Source: Burkholderiales bacterium
Lineage (GTDB): Bacteria > Pseudomonadota > Gammaproteobacteria > Burkholderiales > Burkholderiaceae_C
NCBI GenBank assembly: GCA_947448105.1
Contig: CANFNE010000001.1
Location: forward strand, 1-36,902
Direction of reading: 5' to 3'
DNA: 36,902 nt
The translations under genes were made by a program, and so were the position numbers. The notes under the pieces are model-generated. The model had not been told where the DNA came from. It worked only from the letters and a program-made list of their open reading frames with translations, and did not search any database. Shown here piece after piece: positions 7,992 to 16,444 of this stretch. Each line of letters opens with the position of its first letter. Within the stretch, counting starts at the first letter, position 1.

Positions 7992-9587
7992 CTATTCCTC
8001 CGCTGCTGCCGGAATTTTTTTCTCCAGCCCCAACTCCTGAATCTTGCGGGTAATCGTATTGCGGCCAATGCCCAGTTTTTGCGCCGCTTCGATGCGCCGA
8101 CCCCGCGTGTTGGTCAGCGCCGCCTGAATCAAGCGCGCTTCAAAACGGCGGGTCAAAACGTCCCACACTTCCGGGTGCCCGCTGCGCAGCAAGCCCAGTG
8201 CCTCGTCTTCGAGCTCCAGCTCCCAGCCCGTCAAAGGCCCGGGGTTGGTGCCAACAGAAATGCCGCCGGTGTCATGCGGCCACACCAGATCGGTATCCGT
8301 AGTTTCGGGCGTCACCAGGTCTGCCAAGACGCTTTCGCTCGGAGCTTGCATCAGCGCTGCTGACAAGGAACTAACCCCCGGCCCGCCCGGCGCGAGGCCC
8401 GCGTCAGGCGCGCCTGCGCCGCGCGCAAGGCCAAATTCCGGTGGCAAGTCCTTGGGTTCAATCACCTGCGCCGGGGCCATTACGGTCAGCCAGTGGCAGA
8501 TGTTCTCTAACTGACGCACGTTGCCGGGGAAGGCGAAATTTTCCAGGGCCAAGACCGCGCTGTCGGCAATGCGTTTGGGCTCGACACCCAGCTGCTTGGC
8601 GCTGTGCTGCAAAAAGTGCCGGGTGAGCATGGGAATGTCTTCGCGGCGCTCGCGCAGCGCGGGCAGGCGCAGACGAATCACGTTAAGCCGGTGGTACAAG
8701 TCCTCGCGAAACACGCCCTCTTTGACGCGCTGCTCTAAATCCTGGTGGGTCGCGGCAATCACACGCACATTGGTTTTGACCGCGCTGTGGCCTCCCACGC
8801 GGTAAAAATGCCCGTCGCTGAGCACACGCAGCAAGCGGGTTTGCAGCTCGAACGGCATGTCGCCAATTTCGTCCAAAAACAGCGTGCCCTCGTCCGCCTG
8901 CTCAAAACGGCCCCGGCGTTGTGCCTGGGCACCTGTGAAAGCGCCGCGCTCGTGGCCAAACAGTTCGCTCTCGAGCAAGTCTTTGGGAATGGCTGCGGTG
9001 TTGATGGCCACAAACGGGCCGTTCGCCCGCGGCGAGTGCTTGTGCAAAGCGCGCGCCACCAATTCTTTGCCAGAACCAGACTCGCCGGTGATCATCACCG
9101 TGACGTTGCTTTGGCTCAAGCGGCCGATGGCACGAAACACGTCTTGCATGGCCGGCGCCTGGCCCAGCATTTCAGGCGTGTCGCTCATGCGTTCTTCGGC
9201 CACTTCTTCGCGCTGGCTCTCTTGCACCGCGCGGCGGATCAGCTCTACCGCCTTGGGCAGGTCAAACGGCTTGGGCAGGTATTCAAAAGCCCCGCCCTGA
9301 AATGCACTGACTGCGCTATCGAGGTCTGAGAACGCCGTCATGATGATCACCGGCAAGCCGGGGTGGCGCGCTTTGACCTTTTCCAGCAAATCCAGACCCG
9401 AGCCGCCAGGCATACGGATGTCGCTCACCAGGATTTGCGGCGCGTCTTCGTCGGTGGCGTCCTCCAGCGCAGCGAGCACATCGCGCGGGTTGGAAAAGCT
9501 GCGCGTAGGCAGGTGCTCGCGCAACAAGGCCTTCTCCAGAACGAACCGGATGGACTGGTCATCGTCTACGATCCAAATCGGTTTCAT
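7992..9587 (-). CDS. ntrC: Nitrogen regulation response regulator NtrC
   Basis: This 531-residue protein is a sigma-54-dependent activator of the nitrogen regulon. A receiver domain (1-120) has acidic residues DDD at 8-10 and the phosphoacceptor Asp56 in VSDIRMPGGSG. An AAA+ domain contains Walker A GESGSGKE, the sigma-54-contacting GAFTGA loop, Walker B GTLFLDEIGD and an arginine-rich sensor region. The Fis-type helix-turn-helix lies at the C-terminus (AAQKLGIGRNTITRKIQELG). It is about 60 residues longer than the enterobacterial protein; the extra length is a Gly/Pro/Ala-rich linker between the AAA+ and DNA-binding domains. It follows ntrB by 28 bases and lies in the glnA cluster, so it should act at the glnA sigma-54 promoter seen at 12730-12745. 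Confidence 0.96.
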   Translation of the reverse strand: MKPIWIVDDDQSIRFVLEKALLREHLPTRSFSNPRDVLAALEDATDEDAPQILVSDIRMPGGSGLDLLEKVKARHPGLPVIIMTAFSDLDSAVSAFQGGAFEYLPKPFDLPKAVELIRRAVQESQREEVAEERMSDTPEMLGQAPAMQDVFRAIGRLSQSNVTVMITGESGSGKELVARALHKHSPRANGPFVAINTAAIPKDLLESELFGHERGAFTGAQAQRRGRFEQADEGTLFLDEIGDMPFELQTRLLRVLSDGHFYRVGGHSAVKTNVRVIAATHQDLEQRVKEGVFREDLYHRLNVIRLRLPALRERREDIPMLTRHFLQHSAKQLGVEPKRIADSAVLALENFAFPGNVRQLENICHWLTVMAPAQVIEPKDLPPEFGLARGAGAPDAGLAPGGPGVSSLSAALMQAPSESVLADLVTPETTDTDLVWPHDTGGISVGTNPGPLTGWELELEDEALGLLRSGHPEVWDVLTRRFEARLIQAALTNTRGRRIEAAQKLGIGRNTITRKIQELGLEKKIPAAAEE

Positions 9588-9615
9588 GTAAGGGCGCTTT
9601 CTTCAGGTTGGGCGA

Positions 9616-10680
9616 CTAAGGGAGCGGAATCAATATCTTGAAATCCGTGCGGCCCGGCACGCTATCGACTTCGATCTGTCCGTGGTGTTGCTGCACAAAG
9701 GTTTGCGCCAGCGTCAGCCCCAGCCCAGAGCCACCCTCCCGCCCCGACACCAGGGGATAAAAGATGCGCTCCTTGATCGAATCTGGCACGCCAGGTCCGT
9801 TGTCTATGACATGCAATTCCAGTGCCAGCCGATAGCGGGTTTTACCGAACGTGATTTGCCGTGCCACCCGCGTGCTGAAAGTCAGGCAGGCATCGCCCTG
9901 GGCCATGCGCTCGGCCAGCGCCTGACAAGCGTTGTGGGCGATGTTGAGCACGGTCTGAATCAGTTGCTCGCGATCACCGCGAAACTCGGGAATCGAGGTG
10001 TCGTAGTCACGTACCACCCGCAGTCCCTTGGGAAACTCCGCCAAGATCAAGGAACGCACACGTTCGCACACCTCATGGATGTTGACATCTCCCACCATGT
10101 GCGGTCGGCGATGCGGCGCGAGCAAACGGTCCACCAAGGCTTGCAAGCGGTCGGCTTCGCGGATGATGACCTGGGTGTATTCGGTCAATTCAGTGGAATC
10201 AATTTCCATTTCCAGCAACTGCGCTGCACCCCGAATTCCCCCCAGTGGATTCTTGATTTCATGCGCGAGGTTGCGGATCAGCTCCTTGTTCGCCTGCGCG
10301 CGCTCGGCCAGCCGCTCCTCGCGGTCCTGTCGGGTTTGCTGCTCAAGAGGCACCAACTCCACTACGAAATGCTGACCGTCTTCGGCGTCGGTCACGATCA
10401 CATGCACGGGTAAGGAGTCCATGCCAACGCGGCGCAAAAAGGCGTCGTAGCGCATCGCGGCGTAGGCATTTTTGGTGGCACCGTGGATGGCTTCGCGCAA
10501 CGCGCTGGGGTCACTGAATACATCGTTCAAGCGCGACCCCACAATCGCGCGGCGCGAAATGCCCAGACTGTCTTCCAGCGCCGCGTTGGAGAACACCACG
10601 ACCGTGTCGGCGCGCACCACGGCAATCAGACTGGCAAGCAGATCAAAGGGTTGAAACTTCAATGTGGTTTCCATTGACAT
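9616..10680 (-). CDS. ntrB: Nitrogen sensor histidine kinase NtrB
   Basis: This soluble 354-residue kinase has an N-terminal PAS domain (about 10-120). The dimerisation/phosphoacceptor motif NLAHEIKNPLGG places His140. The HATPase region shows NIAHNACQAL (N box), VIDNGPGVP (G1) and GREGGSGLGLTLAQ (G2). In the family it phosphorylates and dephosphorylates NtrC under control of PII proteins. The start at 10680 lies one base after the stop of the upstream small gene, with no Shine-Dalgarno sequence, so translational coupling is likely; ATG at 10674 is an alternative. No transmembrane segment is seen, as expected for NtrB. Confidence 0.95.
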   Translation of the reverse strand: MSMETTLKFQPFDLLASLIAVVRADTVVVFSNAALEDSLGISRRAIVGSRLNDVFSDPSALREAIHGATKNAYAAMRYDAFLRRVGMDSLPVHVIVTDAEDGQHFVVELVPLEQQTRQDREERLAERAQANKELIRNLAHEIKNPLGGIRGAAQLLEMEIDSTELTEYTQVIIREADRLQALVDRLLAPHRRPHMVGDVNIHEVCERVRSLILAEFPKGLRVVRDYDTSIPEFRGDREQLIQTVLNIAHNACQALAERMAQGDACLTFSTRVARQITFGKTRYRLALELHVIDNGPGVPDSIKERIFYPLVSGREGGSGLGLTLAQTFVQQHHGQIEVDSVPGRTDFKILIPLP

Positions 10681-10681
10681 A

Positions 10682-11146
10682 TCAGCGCACCGGTGCAGCG
10701 CTCAGGCGCGCGATCTCGCGCTTGAGGCTGGCGATATCTGCCTCATTGCGCTGGAGGTTGGCTTTCATTTCAGCGACCCGATCCAGGTACTTTTGGTAAT
10801 TGCGCGCTTCGACCCCGACTTTTTCGGGCTCGCCGTTGTTGTAATCCTTTTGCAGTTCCGCCTGGAGCGCCTGCGCTTTCTTTAACTCGGACTCCAAGAT
10901 AAACCGCGCATCCGCATCCTTGCTGCGTTGTACATCCGATCGCAGCGAAGGCGCTTGTCCGCTGCCAGGCGGCAACTTCACGGCGGGCACCACAGTCACA
11001 TTGCCCTGCGTGATCAAGGTGCATTTTGCGATGCCACCGGGCGGGGGCATATTGGTGTACTCGTTGCCGCAGCGGTAAATGCGGTCTTGCAAAAACGCAG
11101 TTCCCCCTAAGGCCAATACCAGAACCATCCCTGTCAATCTCACCAT
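10682..11146 (-). CDS. Small exported coiled-coil protein between glnA and ntrB
   Basis: This 154-residue protein has an N-terminal hydrophobic segment (about residues 3-18) that may be a signal peptide or anchor. A short region follows with two cysteines (YRCGNEYTN and IAKCTLITQG), like DUF4124-type domains, and then a long charged coiled coil (about 75-145). I chose the ATG at 11146 because CAGGAG lies eight bases upstream. The longer frame from 11203 would read through the glnA terminator hairpin and is unlikely. It sits between glnA and ntrB and is probably co-transcribed with ntrBC. The function is unknown; a cell-envelope role is a guess. Confidence 0.75.
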   Translation of the reverse strand: MVRLTGMVLVLALGGTAFLQDRIYRCGNEYTNMPPPGGIAKCTLITQGNVTVVPAVKLPPGSGQAPSLRSDVQRSKDADARFILESELKKAQALQAELQKDYNNGEPEKVGVEARNYQKYLDRVAEMKANLQRNEADIASLKREIARLSAAPVR

Positions 11147-11165
11147 TGCACGCGCTCCTGAAATA

Positions 11166-11195
11166 GAAAAAGACGGCCAAAGCCGTCTTTTTCTA
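11166..11195 (-). terminator. Rho-independent terminator downstream of glnA
   Basis: A perfect 12-bp stem (11166-11177 with 11182-11193) with loop CAAA has A-tracts and T-tracts at its arms. The T-run makes it a terminator in either direction. It lies after the glnA stop and before the small gene preceding ntrB, so most glnA transcripts should end here, keeping ntrBC expression lower. Confidence 0.85.
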
Positions 11196-11266
11196 GCGAT
11201 CATTGTGGCTTGATGCTACCCCAGGGCGATGCGCACAAGGGGAACCATCCACAAAACGACCGGCAA

Positions 11267-12682
11267 TTACAGCGAGTAATACATATCAAACTCGATGGGG
11301 TGGGTCGACATGCGCAAGCGTGTGACTTCGCCCATTTTGAGTTCGATATAGGCATCGAGCATGCTGTCGGTGAACACGCCGCCCTTGGTCAGGAAGGCGC
11401 GGTCCGCGTTCAGGCAGTCCAGCGCCTGGTCCAGGCTGTGGCAAACGGTTGGCACCAACGCGTCCTCTTCGGGTGGCAGGTGGTACAGGTCTTTGGTAGC
11501 GGCTTCGCCGGGGTGGATCTTGTTTTCCACGCCGTCCAGGCCCGCCATCATCAGAGCCGCAAAGCCCAGGTAGGGGTTCATCAATGGATCGGGGAAACGT
11601 GCTTCGATGCGGCGACCCTTGGGGTTGGCCACAAACGGAATACGGATTGATGCCGAGCGGTTGCGCGACGAGTATGCCAATTTGACCGGCGCCTCGTAGC
11701 CTGGCACCAGACGCTTGTAGCTGTTGGTACCGGGGTTGGTGATGGCGTTCAGGGCACGCGCGTGCTTGATGATGCCGCCGATGTAATACAGGGCGAAATC
11801 CGACAAACCGGCATAGCCGTCGCCGGCAAACAGGTTTTTGCCGTCTTTCCAGATCGACTGGTGCACGTGCATGCCTGATCCGTTGTCGCCAACGATGGGT
11901 TTGGGCATGAAAGTGGCGGTCTTGCCGTATGAATGCGCGACGTTTTGCACCACGTATTTCAGGATCTGGGTCCAGTCAGCGCGCTCCACCAGGGTGCTAA
12001 AGCGGGTGCCGATTTCGTTTTGGCCAGCGCCTGCCACTTCATGGTGGAACACCTCGACGGGCACGCCCAAGGATTCCAAAATCAGGGACATTTCAGCGCG
12101 CATGTCTTGCGTGCTGTCCACAGGAGGCACGGGGAAGTAGCCGCCTTTGACCGTGGGACGGTGGCCTTTGTTGCCGCCATCCATTTTGGTGCCCGAATTC
12201 CAGGGCGCTTCGACTTCGTCGATCTTGAAAAAGGTGCCCGACATGTCGGTGTTCCAGCGCACGTCATCAAAAATGAAGAATTCCGGCTCTGGGCCGAAGT
12301 AGGCCGTGTCACCAATGCCAGAGGCCTTGAGGTAGGCTTCCGCGCGCTTGGCGATCGAACGCGGGTCGCGGTCGTAGGCCTTGCCGTCGCTGGGCTCGAC
12401 CACGTCGCAGCTCAAAAACAGGGTGGTTTCTTCGAAGAAGGGGTCGATGTTGGCGGTGTTCGGGTCGGGCATGAGTTGCATGTCCGAAGCTTCAATGCCC
12501 TTCCAACCGGCAATCGACGAGCCGTCAAAGGCGTGGCCGGATGTGAATTTGTCTTCGTCAAAATGAGAGATGGGCACGCTGACGTGCTGCTCTTTACCAC
12601 GGGTATCGGTGAAGCGGAAGTCAACAAACTTGACTTCGTTGTCTTTCACCATCTTCATCACATCTGCGACGGTCTTGGCCAT
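11267..12682 (-). CDS. glnA: Glutamine synthetase, type I
   Basis: The 471-residue protein catalyses ATP-dependent ligation of ammonia to glutamate. Its length equals the standard type I-beta enzyme. Visible family signatures are FDGSSIAGWKGI near the N-terminus, the ATP-binding KPIVGDNGSGMHVHQS, NRSASIRIP, and the adenylylation loop KDLYHLPPEE with Tyr400 as the expected modified residue. It is therefore probably controlled by GlnE adenylylation. ATG at 12682 is preceded by CAGGAG; the longer frame starting at 12730 would overlap the sigma-54 promoter and is rejected. A -24/-12 promoter and an NtrC palindrome lie upstream, and a strong terminator lies downstream. It heads the glnA / small gene / ntrB / ntrC cluster. 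Confidence 0.98.
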   Translation of the reverse strand: MAKTVADVMKMVKDNEVKFVDFRFTDTRGKEQHVSVPISHFDEDKFTSGHAFDGSSIAGWKGIEASDMQLMPDPNTANIDPFFEETTLFLSCDVVEPSDGKAYDRDPRSIAKRAEAYLKASGIGDTAYFGPEPEFFIFDDVRWNTDMSGTFFKIDEVEAPWNSGTKMDGGNKGHRPTVKGGYFPVPPVDSTQDMRAEMSLILESLGVPVEVFHHEVAGAGQNEIGTRFSTLVERADWTQILKYVVQNVAHSYGKTATFMPKPIVGDNGSGMHVHQSIWKDGKNLFAGDGYAGLSDFALYYIGGIIKHARALNAITNPGTNSYKRLVPGYEAPVKLAYSSRNRSASIRIPFVANPKGRRIEARFPDPLMNPYLGFAALMMAGLDGVENKIHPGEAATKDLYHLPPEEDALVPTVCHSLDQALDCLNADRAFLTKGGVFTDSMLDAYIELKMGEVTRLRMSTHPIEFDMYYSL

Positions 12683-12729
12683 CAAATACTCCTGTTGCAC
12701 GGTTGTAAAAAGTGTTGCCTGGATTTCCA

Positions 12730-12745
12730 TGCAGCTTCTATGCCA
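12730..12745 (-). promoter_or_regulatory. Sigma-54 (-24/-12) promoter of glnA
   Basis: On the minus strand TGGCATAGAAGCTGCA matches the sigma-54 consensus TGGCAC-N5-TTGCA. The invariant GG and GC are exactly ten bases apart. It lies 48 bases before the glnA start, giving an expected transcription start near 12719. Confidence 0.85.
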
Positions 12746-12859
12746 AAAGGCAAGCCTGCACAGATTTGCTCAATCCACCCCCATTTTGCCCTGAGACGGC
12801 GCGCTTTTTGGCGCAGCAGCGGTAAACAGGGCTGGCGAGCGCTGACCCAGACAAATTAA

Positions 12860-12876
12860 CGCACAATATTGGTGCG
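12860..12876. promoter_or_regulatory. NtrC-binding palindrome upstream of glnA
   Basis: The sequence GCACAATATTGGTGC (12861-12875) is a near-palindrome with GCAC and GTGC arms seven bases apart, matching the NtrC enhancer consensus (TGCAC-N7-GTGCA). It lies about 120 bases upstream of the -24/-12 element, the usual enhancer distance. A weaker half-match lies at 12801-12815. Confidence 0.75.
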
Positions 12877-12896
12877 AAAAATCCATCAAGATCAGT

Positions 12897-13712
12897 TTAA
12901 GTGTTGGTGCGCACTATTTCGGGGCCAAGAGTACATCCGAAGCCAGCCAGGCCCTGCTGTAAGACCGCATAGGCTGCCTCAACTGCATGGGCCTCGCCCT
13001 TGACACCGAGTTCGATATGGCGGCCATAGGTCGGATGGTCCACGCTGGGCAGGCTGAACACCTTGACCGCGTGGCTACGTTCGATGTCTTCCATCAGCGG
13101 CGTGAGCGTGGCTTCCATGGCGCCCATCACGATCACCGACTTTTCCATCCAGTCCGCCTGGTTAAAGAATAGGGCGTAGTGCGTGTCAAGAACCCACTCC
13201 ACCATCGGCCAAGCCATCACAGGAAAGCCCGGCACAAAGTGCACCGCGCCACCCTGCGCGCCTTGGCAGCTGAACCCGGCAATCTTGTTGTAAGGGTTGG
13301 GAATAATGGCCGCGCCTGCGGGAAACATGCCCATGTTCAGGCGGTGCTGGTTGTCCGGGCGGTCGGGTTCAAAGGGCTGGCCGGTCTCGGTGGCGATGTC
13401 TTGCATGCGCTCCCATATCAGGTCGCGCGCTTGCGGATGGAGTCGCAGTTCGCAGCCGAGCGCACGGGCCGCACATTGGCGGGTATGGTCGTCGGGCGTG
13501 GCGCCAATGCCGCCAAAAGAAAAAACCACATCACCACTGGCAAACGCGGTGGCCAGCGTGGAGGTGATGCGCTGCGGGTCGTCGCCCACATAGTGGGCAT
13601 AAGTCACCTGCAGCCCCCGTGCGCCCAAAATGCGGATGGCTTGGGCCAGGTGCTTGTCGGCGCGCTTGCCGGAAAGAATTTCGTCGCCAATGATGATCAG
13701 GCCAAAGTTCAT
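12897..13712 (-). CDS. CinA/MoaB-like molybdopterin-binding domain protein
   Basis: The 271-residue protein corresponds to the N-terminal MoCF-biosynthesis-like domain of CinA. It begins GLIIIGDEILSGKRADKH and has the phosphate-binding SFGGIGATPDDHT. In stand-alone form the family is annotated as competence/damage-inducible protein A or nicotinamide-nucleotide-related pyrophosphatase; the C-terminal amidase domain of full CinA is absent. Its ATG overlaps the TGA of the upstream EI24-type gene (ATGA), indicating translational coupling. Biological role uncertain. Confidence 0.85.
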   Translation of the reverse strand: MNFGLIIIGDEILSGKRADKHLAQAIRILGARGLQVTYAHYVGDDPQRITSTLATAFASGDVVFSFGGIGATPDDHTRQCAARALGCELRLHPQARDLIWERMQDIATETGQPFEPDRPDNQHRLNMGMFPAGAAIIPNPYNKIAGFSCQGAQGGAVHFVPGFPVMAWPMVEWVLDTHYALFFNQADWMEKSVIVMGAMEATLTPLMEDIERSHAVKVFSLPSVDHPTYGRHIELGVKGEAHAVEAAYAVLQQGLAGFGCTLGPEIVRTNT

Positions 13713-14599
13713 AACTTTCCCAGGGGTACGCCCGGCGCGGCATGCGCTTGTCCAGGGCTTGGGGTCTGCGCATCAAGGACCACGCCGGCATCCGCGGCCG
13801 ACGCGCTGGCATCGCGCATCGCTTGGAGCGCACCCAGGCAAAAATGCACAAACCAGAGTGATGAAAATACAAAGATCAGGGTGTAAACCCAAATCGACAA
13901 GGGCACCAGCAGCGGTGCCATGGCGATGGCCATCAGCCCCACCGACCACAGCAAACTGGGCGCTGCGCCCAGCAAACCCACCACCAGGCCCATGGCCAAC
14001 AGGCTCGTGCGATGGATTTGCAGCAGGCTGCGCCGCTCGTCGGCACTGGCATGCGCCGCCAGCGCGTCAAAGGCCATCACCCGCCCCGTGAGCCAGCCCC
14101 AAATCAGGGGCGGCAGCACCAGCACCAGGGGCGGAACGATCCACATCGGAATGGACACCACCATGGCCACCAACGCCAGCAAGGACGCGCCCAGTGCCGA
14201 GCTGGCACTGGCAAAAAACGAGGCGCCGTGCAGTCGGGCGAGCCCGGAAAAGCGCCGCTGCGCCACCAATTGGACCAGCGCTGGCGTCATCAGCAGCGAC
14301 ACCAAGAGCAACGTGGACACCACCATCACAGGTGTCACCACCACAATCAGCAACAGGGGCGCGAGCATGCTCTTGGTGCCACCCAGGCCCACAGCGTCCA
14401 GCCAGGCCCACACCGTGCTGATCACCACCGACGACTCCAAAAATGCGCCCAGCGCGCCAATGGCATCGTGCCAATAAAAGTGCGCCAGGGCCGCGCTGCT
14501 GCCCATTAGCAGCAGCACCGGCACCAACGAAAGCCAGATGACGCGCGGGTGCAGGCAATAGGCTGCTGCCCGCCAAAACGAGGACACCAGCAGACTCAT
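13709..14599 (-). CDS. EI24/CysZ-like integral membrane protein
   Basis: This 296-residue protein carries about six hydrophobic segments: near residues 18-40, 75-110, 150-185, 190-210 and two after 225. It begins MSLLVSSFWRAAAYCLHPRV, typical of EI24-domain proteins, a family that includes the sulfate transporter CysZ and many uncharacterised proteins. The start at 14599 is chosen because it overlaps the stop of the upstream hydroxylase gene as ATGA; the longer frame to 14746 has an unlikely Arg-rich N-terminus. No sulfur-assimilation gene is nearby, so a CysZ function should not be assumed. The C-terminal 40 residues are Ala/Ser/Pro-rich and probably cytoplasmic. Confidence 0.8.
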   Translation of the reverse strand: MSLLVSSFWRAAAYCLHPRVIWLSLVPVLLLMGSSAALAHFYWHDAIGALGAFLESSVVISTVWAWLDAVGLGGTKSMLAPLLLIVVVTPVMVVSTLLLVSLLMTPALVQLVAQRRFSGLARLHGASFFASASSALGASLLALVAMVVSIPMWIVPPLVLVLPPLIWGWLTGRVMAFDALAAHASADERRSLLQIHRTSLLAMGLVVGLLGAAPSLLWSVGLMAIAMAPLLVPLSIWVYTLIFVFSSLWFVHFCLGALQAMRDASASAADAGVVLDAQTPSPGQAHAAPGVPLGKL

Positions 14600-15591
14600 G
14601 GCCGCACCCACAGGCGCTGCAGCCCGCGCCACTGCTGCGACCAAAAACCGCGCCCGTAGTCCACGCCCTGCTCCACCTGGTTGCGCACGCCGGTGGGCGC
14701 GAACTGCACGGTGAAATCGGCGGTGCCAAAGAGCATGTCCCACCAAGGAAACAGCACGCCAAAGTTGTGTCCGCCCAGCACCGCAGGCGCTGCGCGCAAA
14801 ACCCCTGGCGCGTTGATCTGGCCCGCAGGGTGGCTCTCATGGCCAATGCCAATGCCGTGGTGCAGTCGGTGAAAGCGCGGGCTCACCAACAAGCGTTCGC
14901 CCCACGACCCAAACCACACCCGCAAATTGGCATGCTGCAGGCTTTCGCTCAGCTGGGCGATGGCTACCAAGGCGACAAACTGCCCCGGCGCCACGCCAAT
15001 GGCCAGCGCGGCCACGGCGAGAAACAGGTCGCGCAGCACGTCGTCGAGCAGGTGGTTGCGGTTGTCGCTCCACATGGTCATCTGGCGTTGGGCGTGGTGC
15101 AGCGCGTGCAACTGCCACCACCAGTCAAATTGGTGTTGTGCGCGGTGAAACCAGTAGTTCAGAAAATCAAATACCACCAGGTAAATCAGCATGCTCACCC
15201 ACGGACTGTCGCTCACACCGGGCCACAAGTCGTCGAGCTGCAGCGTGTGCAGGCCGTGAACCCGCAGCACGCCCATGGCGCTGTCCACCACCGGGTCCAG
15301 CGTAAAAAACAGCACCAGGCGGAACAAACCCAGGCGGTGGATCAGCGTGTACAGCACGTCCGTGCGCACGGTGGCGCCGTCGGTCACCGCTTCCACCGGG
15401 CGCCAGCGCTCCAGGGGCCCGATCACCAGCAGAATCACCAGCAGTTGCAAGAGGCCCACCAAAAACCAGCCGGTGCCCGCATAGCCCTGGTCCAAAAATC
15501 CGGCCAAGCCCAGCCCAAACATGGCCGGTTGCACCAGCGCCTCAAACAGCCAGCTTTGGGCCTGGGAAAATTGCTCGATCAACGCGTCCAT
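14596..15591 (-). CDS. Sterol desaturase / fatty acid hydroxylase superfamily membrane protein
   Basis: The 331-residue membrane protein has the histidine clusters that bind a di-iron centre in this family: NYWFHRAQHQ (HxxxH), LHALHHAQ and FHRLHHGIGIGHESH. Hydrophobic segments flank the clusters (about 20-75 and 130-160). The family oxidises lipids (fatty acid or sterol hydroxylation or desaturation) at the membrane; bacterial substrates are mostly unknown. It is translationally coupled to the EI24-type gene downstream and lies eight bases after the deacetylase stop, suggesting a common transcript. The substrate cannot be told from sequence. Confidence 0.88.
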   Translation of the reverse strand: MDALIEQFSQAQSWLFEALVQPAMFGLGLAGFLDQGYAGTGWFLVGLLQLLVILLVIGPLERWRPVEAVTDGATVRTDVLYTLIHRLGLFRLVLFFTLDPVVDSAMGVLRVHGLHTLQLDDLWPGVSDSPWVSMLIYLVVFDFLNYWFHRAQHQFDWWWQLHALHHAQRQMTMWSDNRNHLLDDVLRDLFLAVAALAIGVAPGQFVALVAIAQLSESLQHANLRVWFGSWGERLLVSPRFHRLHHGIGIGHESHPAGQINAPGVLRAAPAVLGGHNFGVLFPWWDMLFGTADFTVQFAPTGVRNQVEQGVDYGRGFWSQQWRGLQRLWVRP

Positions 15592-15599
15592 GACGTCGG

Positions 15600-16421
15600 C
15601 TAGCCCTTGTGCTGGGCGATCCAGCCCTGGTAGGCAGGGTGGGTGCGCAAAGTTTCAAAGCAAAAGCCCTTGGCTTGCAGGCCCACGATGAGAGGCTCAA
15701 GCACCGCGGGCGCCCATGGGTCTTTGCGCGACCAAATGCCCAGGTGCGCCATCAAAATATCGCCGCTGCGCACATCGCGTAGGGCCTTAGCCAGCAAGGC
15801 TGCATTGGGGTATTTGTCGCTGGGCAGCTCGTCACCCATGAACCCGGCGTCCGCCCAGGCCACATGGGCGTAGCCGCAGGAGCGGGCCGCCGCCAACAAC
15901 GCCGGCGACGTTTTGCCGCCAGGCGCCCGAAACAGCGGCAACGCGGGCTGCTGCGTGACTGCCCGCAGGCGGTCGGCCGATTGCTGGATTTGCGCGCAAT
16001 ACTGGGCGGCGTTCAGGGTCATCAAGGTGCCCGCCGACGCACCTGCCGTGGGCTGCATGCGGAACGCGGGCGCGCTGCCCTTGGCGGCGTCCGCGCGCCA
16101 ATACACATGGTCGAAGGTGTGCGAGGCAAAGGCGTGGCCCTCGCGGGCGCGCTCGCGCCACCACGGCGCCCAGTGCTCGCCCAGGCTGCCGTCGCCGGTT
16201 TTAGTCGCCTCGTTGGCGGCGAAAAACGTCACTTTGACCTGGTGGCGGGCCAAGACATCGGCAATCAGGGGCGCCACTTCCATGTGGCCGGTGTCAAAGG
16301 TCAGGTACACGGGCTTGCCGCACTGGGCTACAGGCGGGTTGGCACTTTGGGCAGGAGCTCCCCAAGCCAACACCGCGCACACCAGCGTCCAGCGCAAAGG
16401 GTGGCGGGGGCGCGAAGGCAT
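15600..16421 (-). CDS. Exported polysaccharide deacetylase-family protein
   Basis: The 273-residue protein has a signal peptide (about residues 1-27) and a NodB-type domain. The metal-binding SHTFDH motif is intact, and RAPGGK resembles motif 3. Motif 1 reads LTFDTGHM instead of TFDDG, so the catalytic-base Asp is present but the neighbouring metal-ligand Asp is Thr. Members remove acetyl groups from chitooligosaccharides, peptidoglycan or exopolysaccharide, acting in the periplasm. The start at 16421 is chosen because the signal peptide follows it; a longer frame from 16472 would overlap the upstream gene. It lies 23 bases after the beta-propeller gene, probably in one operon. Activity is uncertain given motif 1. 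Confidence 0.82.
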   Translation of the reverse strand: MPSRPRHPLRWTLVCAVLAWGAPAQSANPPVAQCGKPVYLTFDTGHMEVAPLIADVLARHQVKVTFFAANEATKTGDGSLGEHWAPWWRERAREGHAFASHTFDHVYWRADAAKGSAPAFRMQPTAGASAGTLMTLNAAQYCAQIQQSADRLRAVTQQPALPLFRAPGGKTSPALLAAARSCGYAHVAWADAGFMGDELPSDKYPNAALLAKALRDVRSGDILMAHLGIWSRKDPWAPAVLEPLIVGLQAKGFCFETLRTHPAYQGWIAQHKG

Positions 16422-16444
16422 GGCAGTTGTCAGTGAAATGCGGA

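Noticed and set aside
10682..11203. Longer start at 11203 for the small coiled-coil protein
   Set aside because: Translation would begin inside the glnA terminator hairpin; the ATG at 11146 has a good ribosome binding site.
12801..12815. Second NtrC site upstream of glnA
   Set aside because: GCGC-N7-GCGC resembles only part of the consensus; it is mentioned as a weak half-match but not called.
13709..14599. CysZ sulfate transporter
   Set aside because: The EI24 family is broad and no cysteine-biosynthesis gene is nearby.
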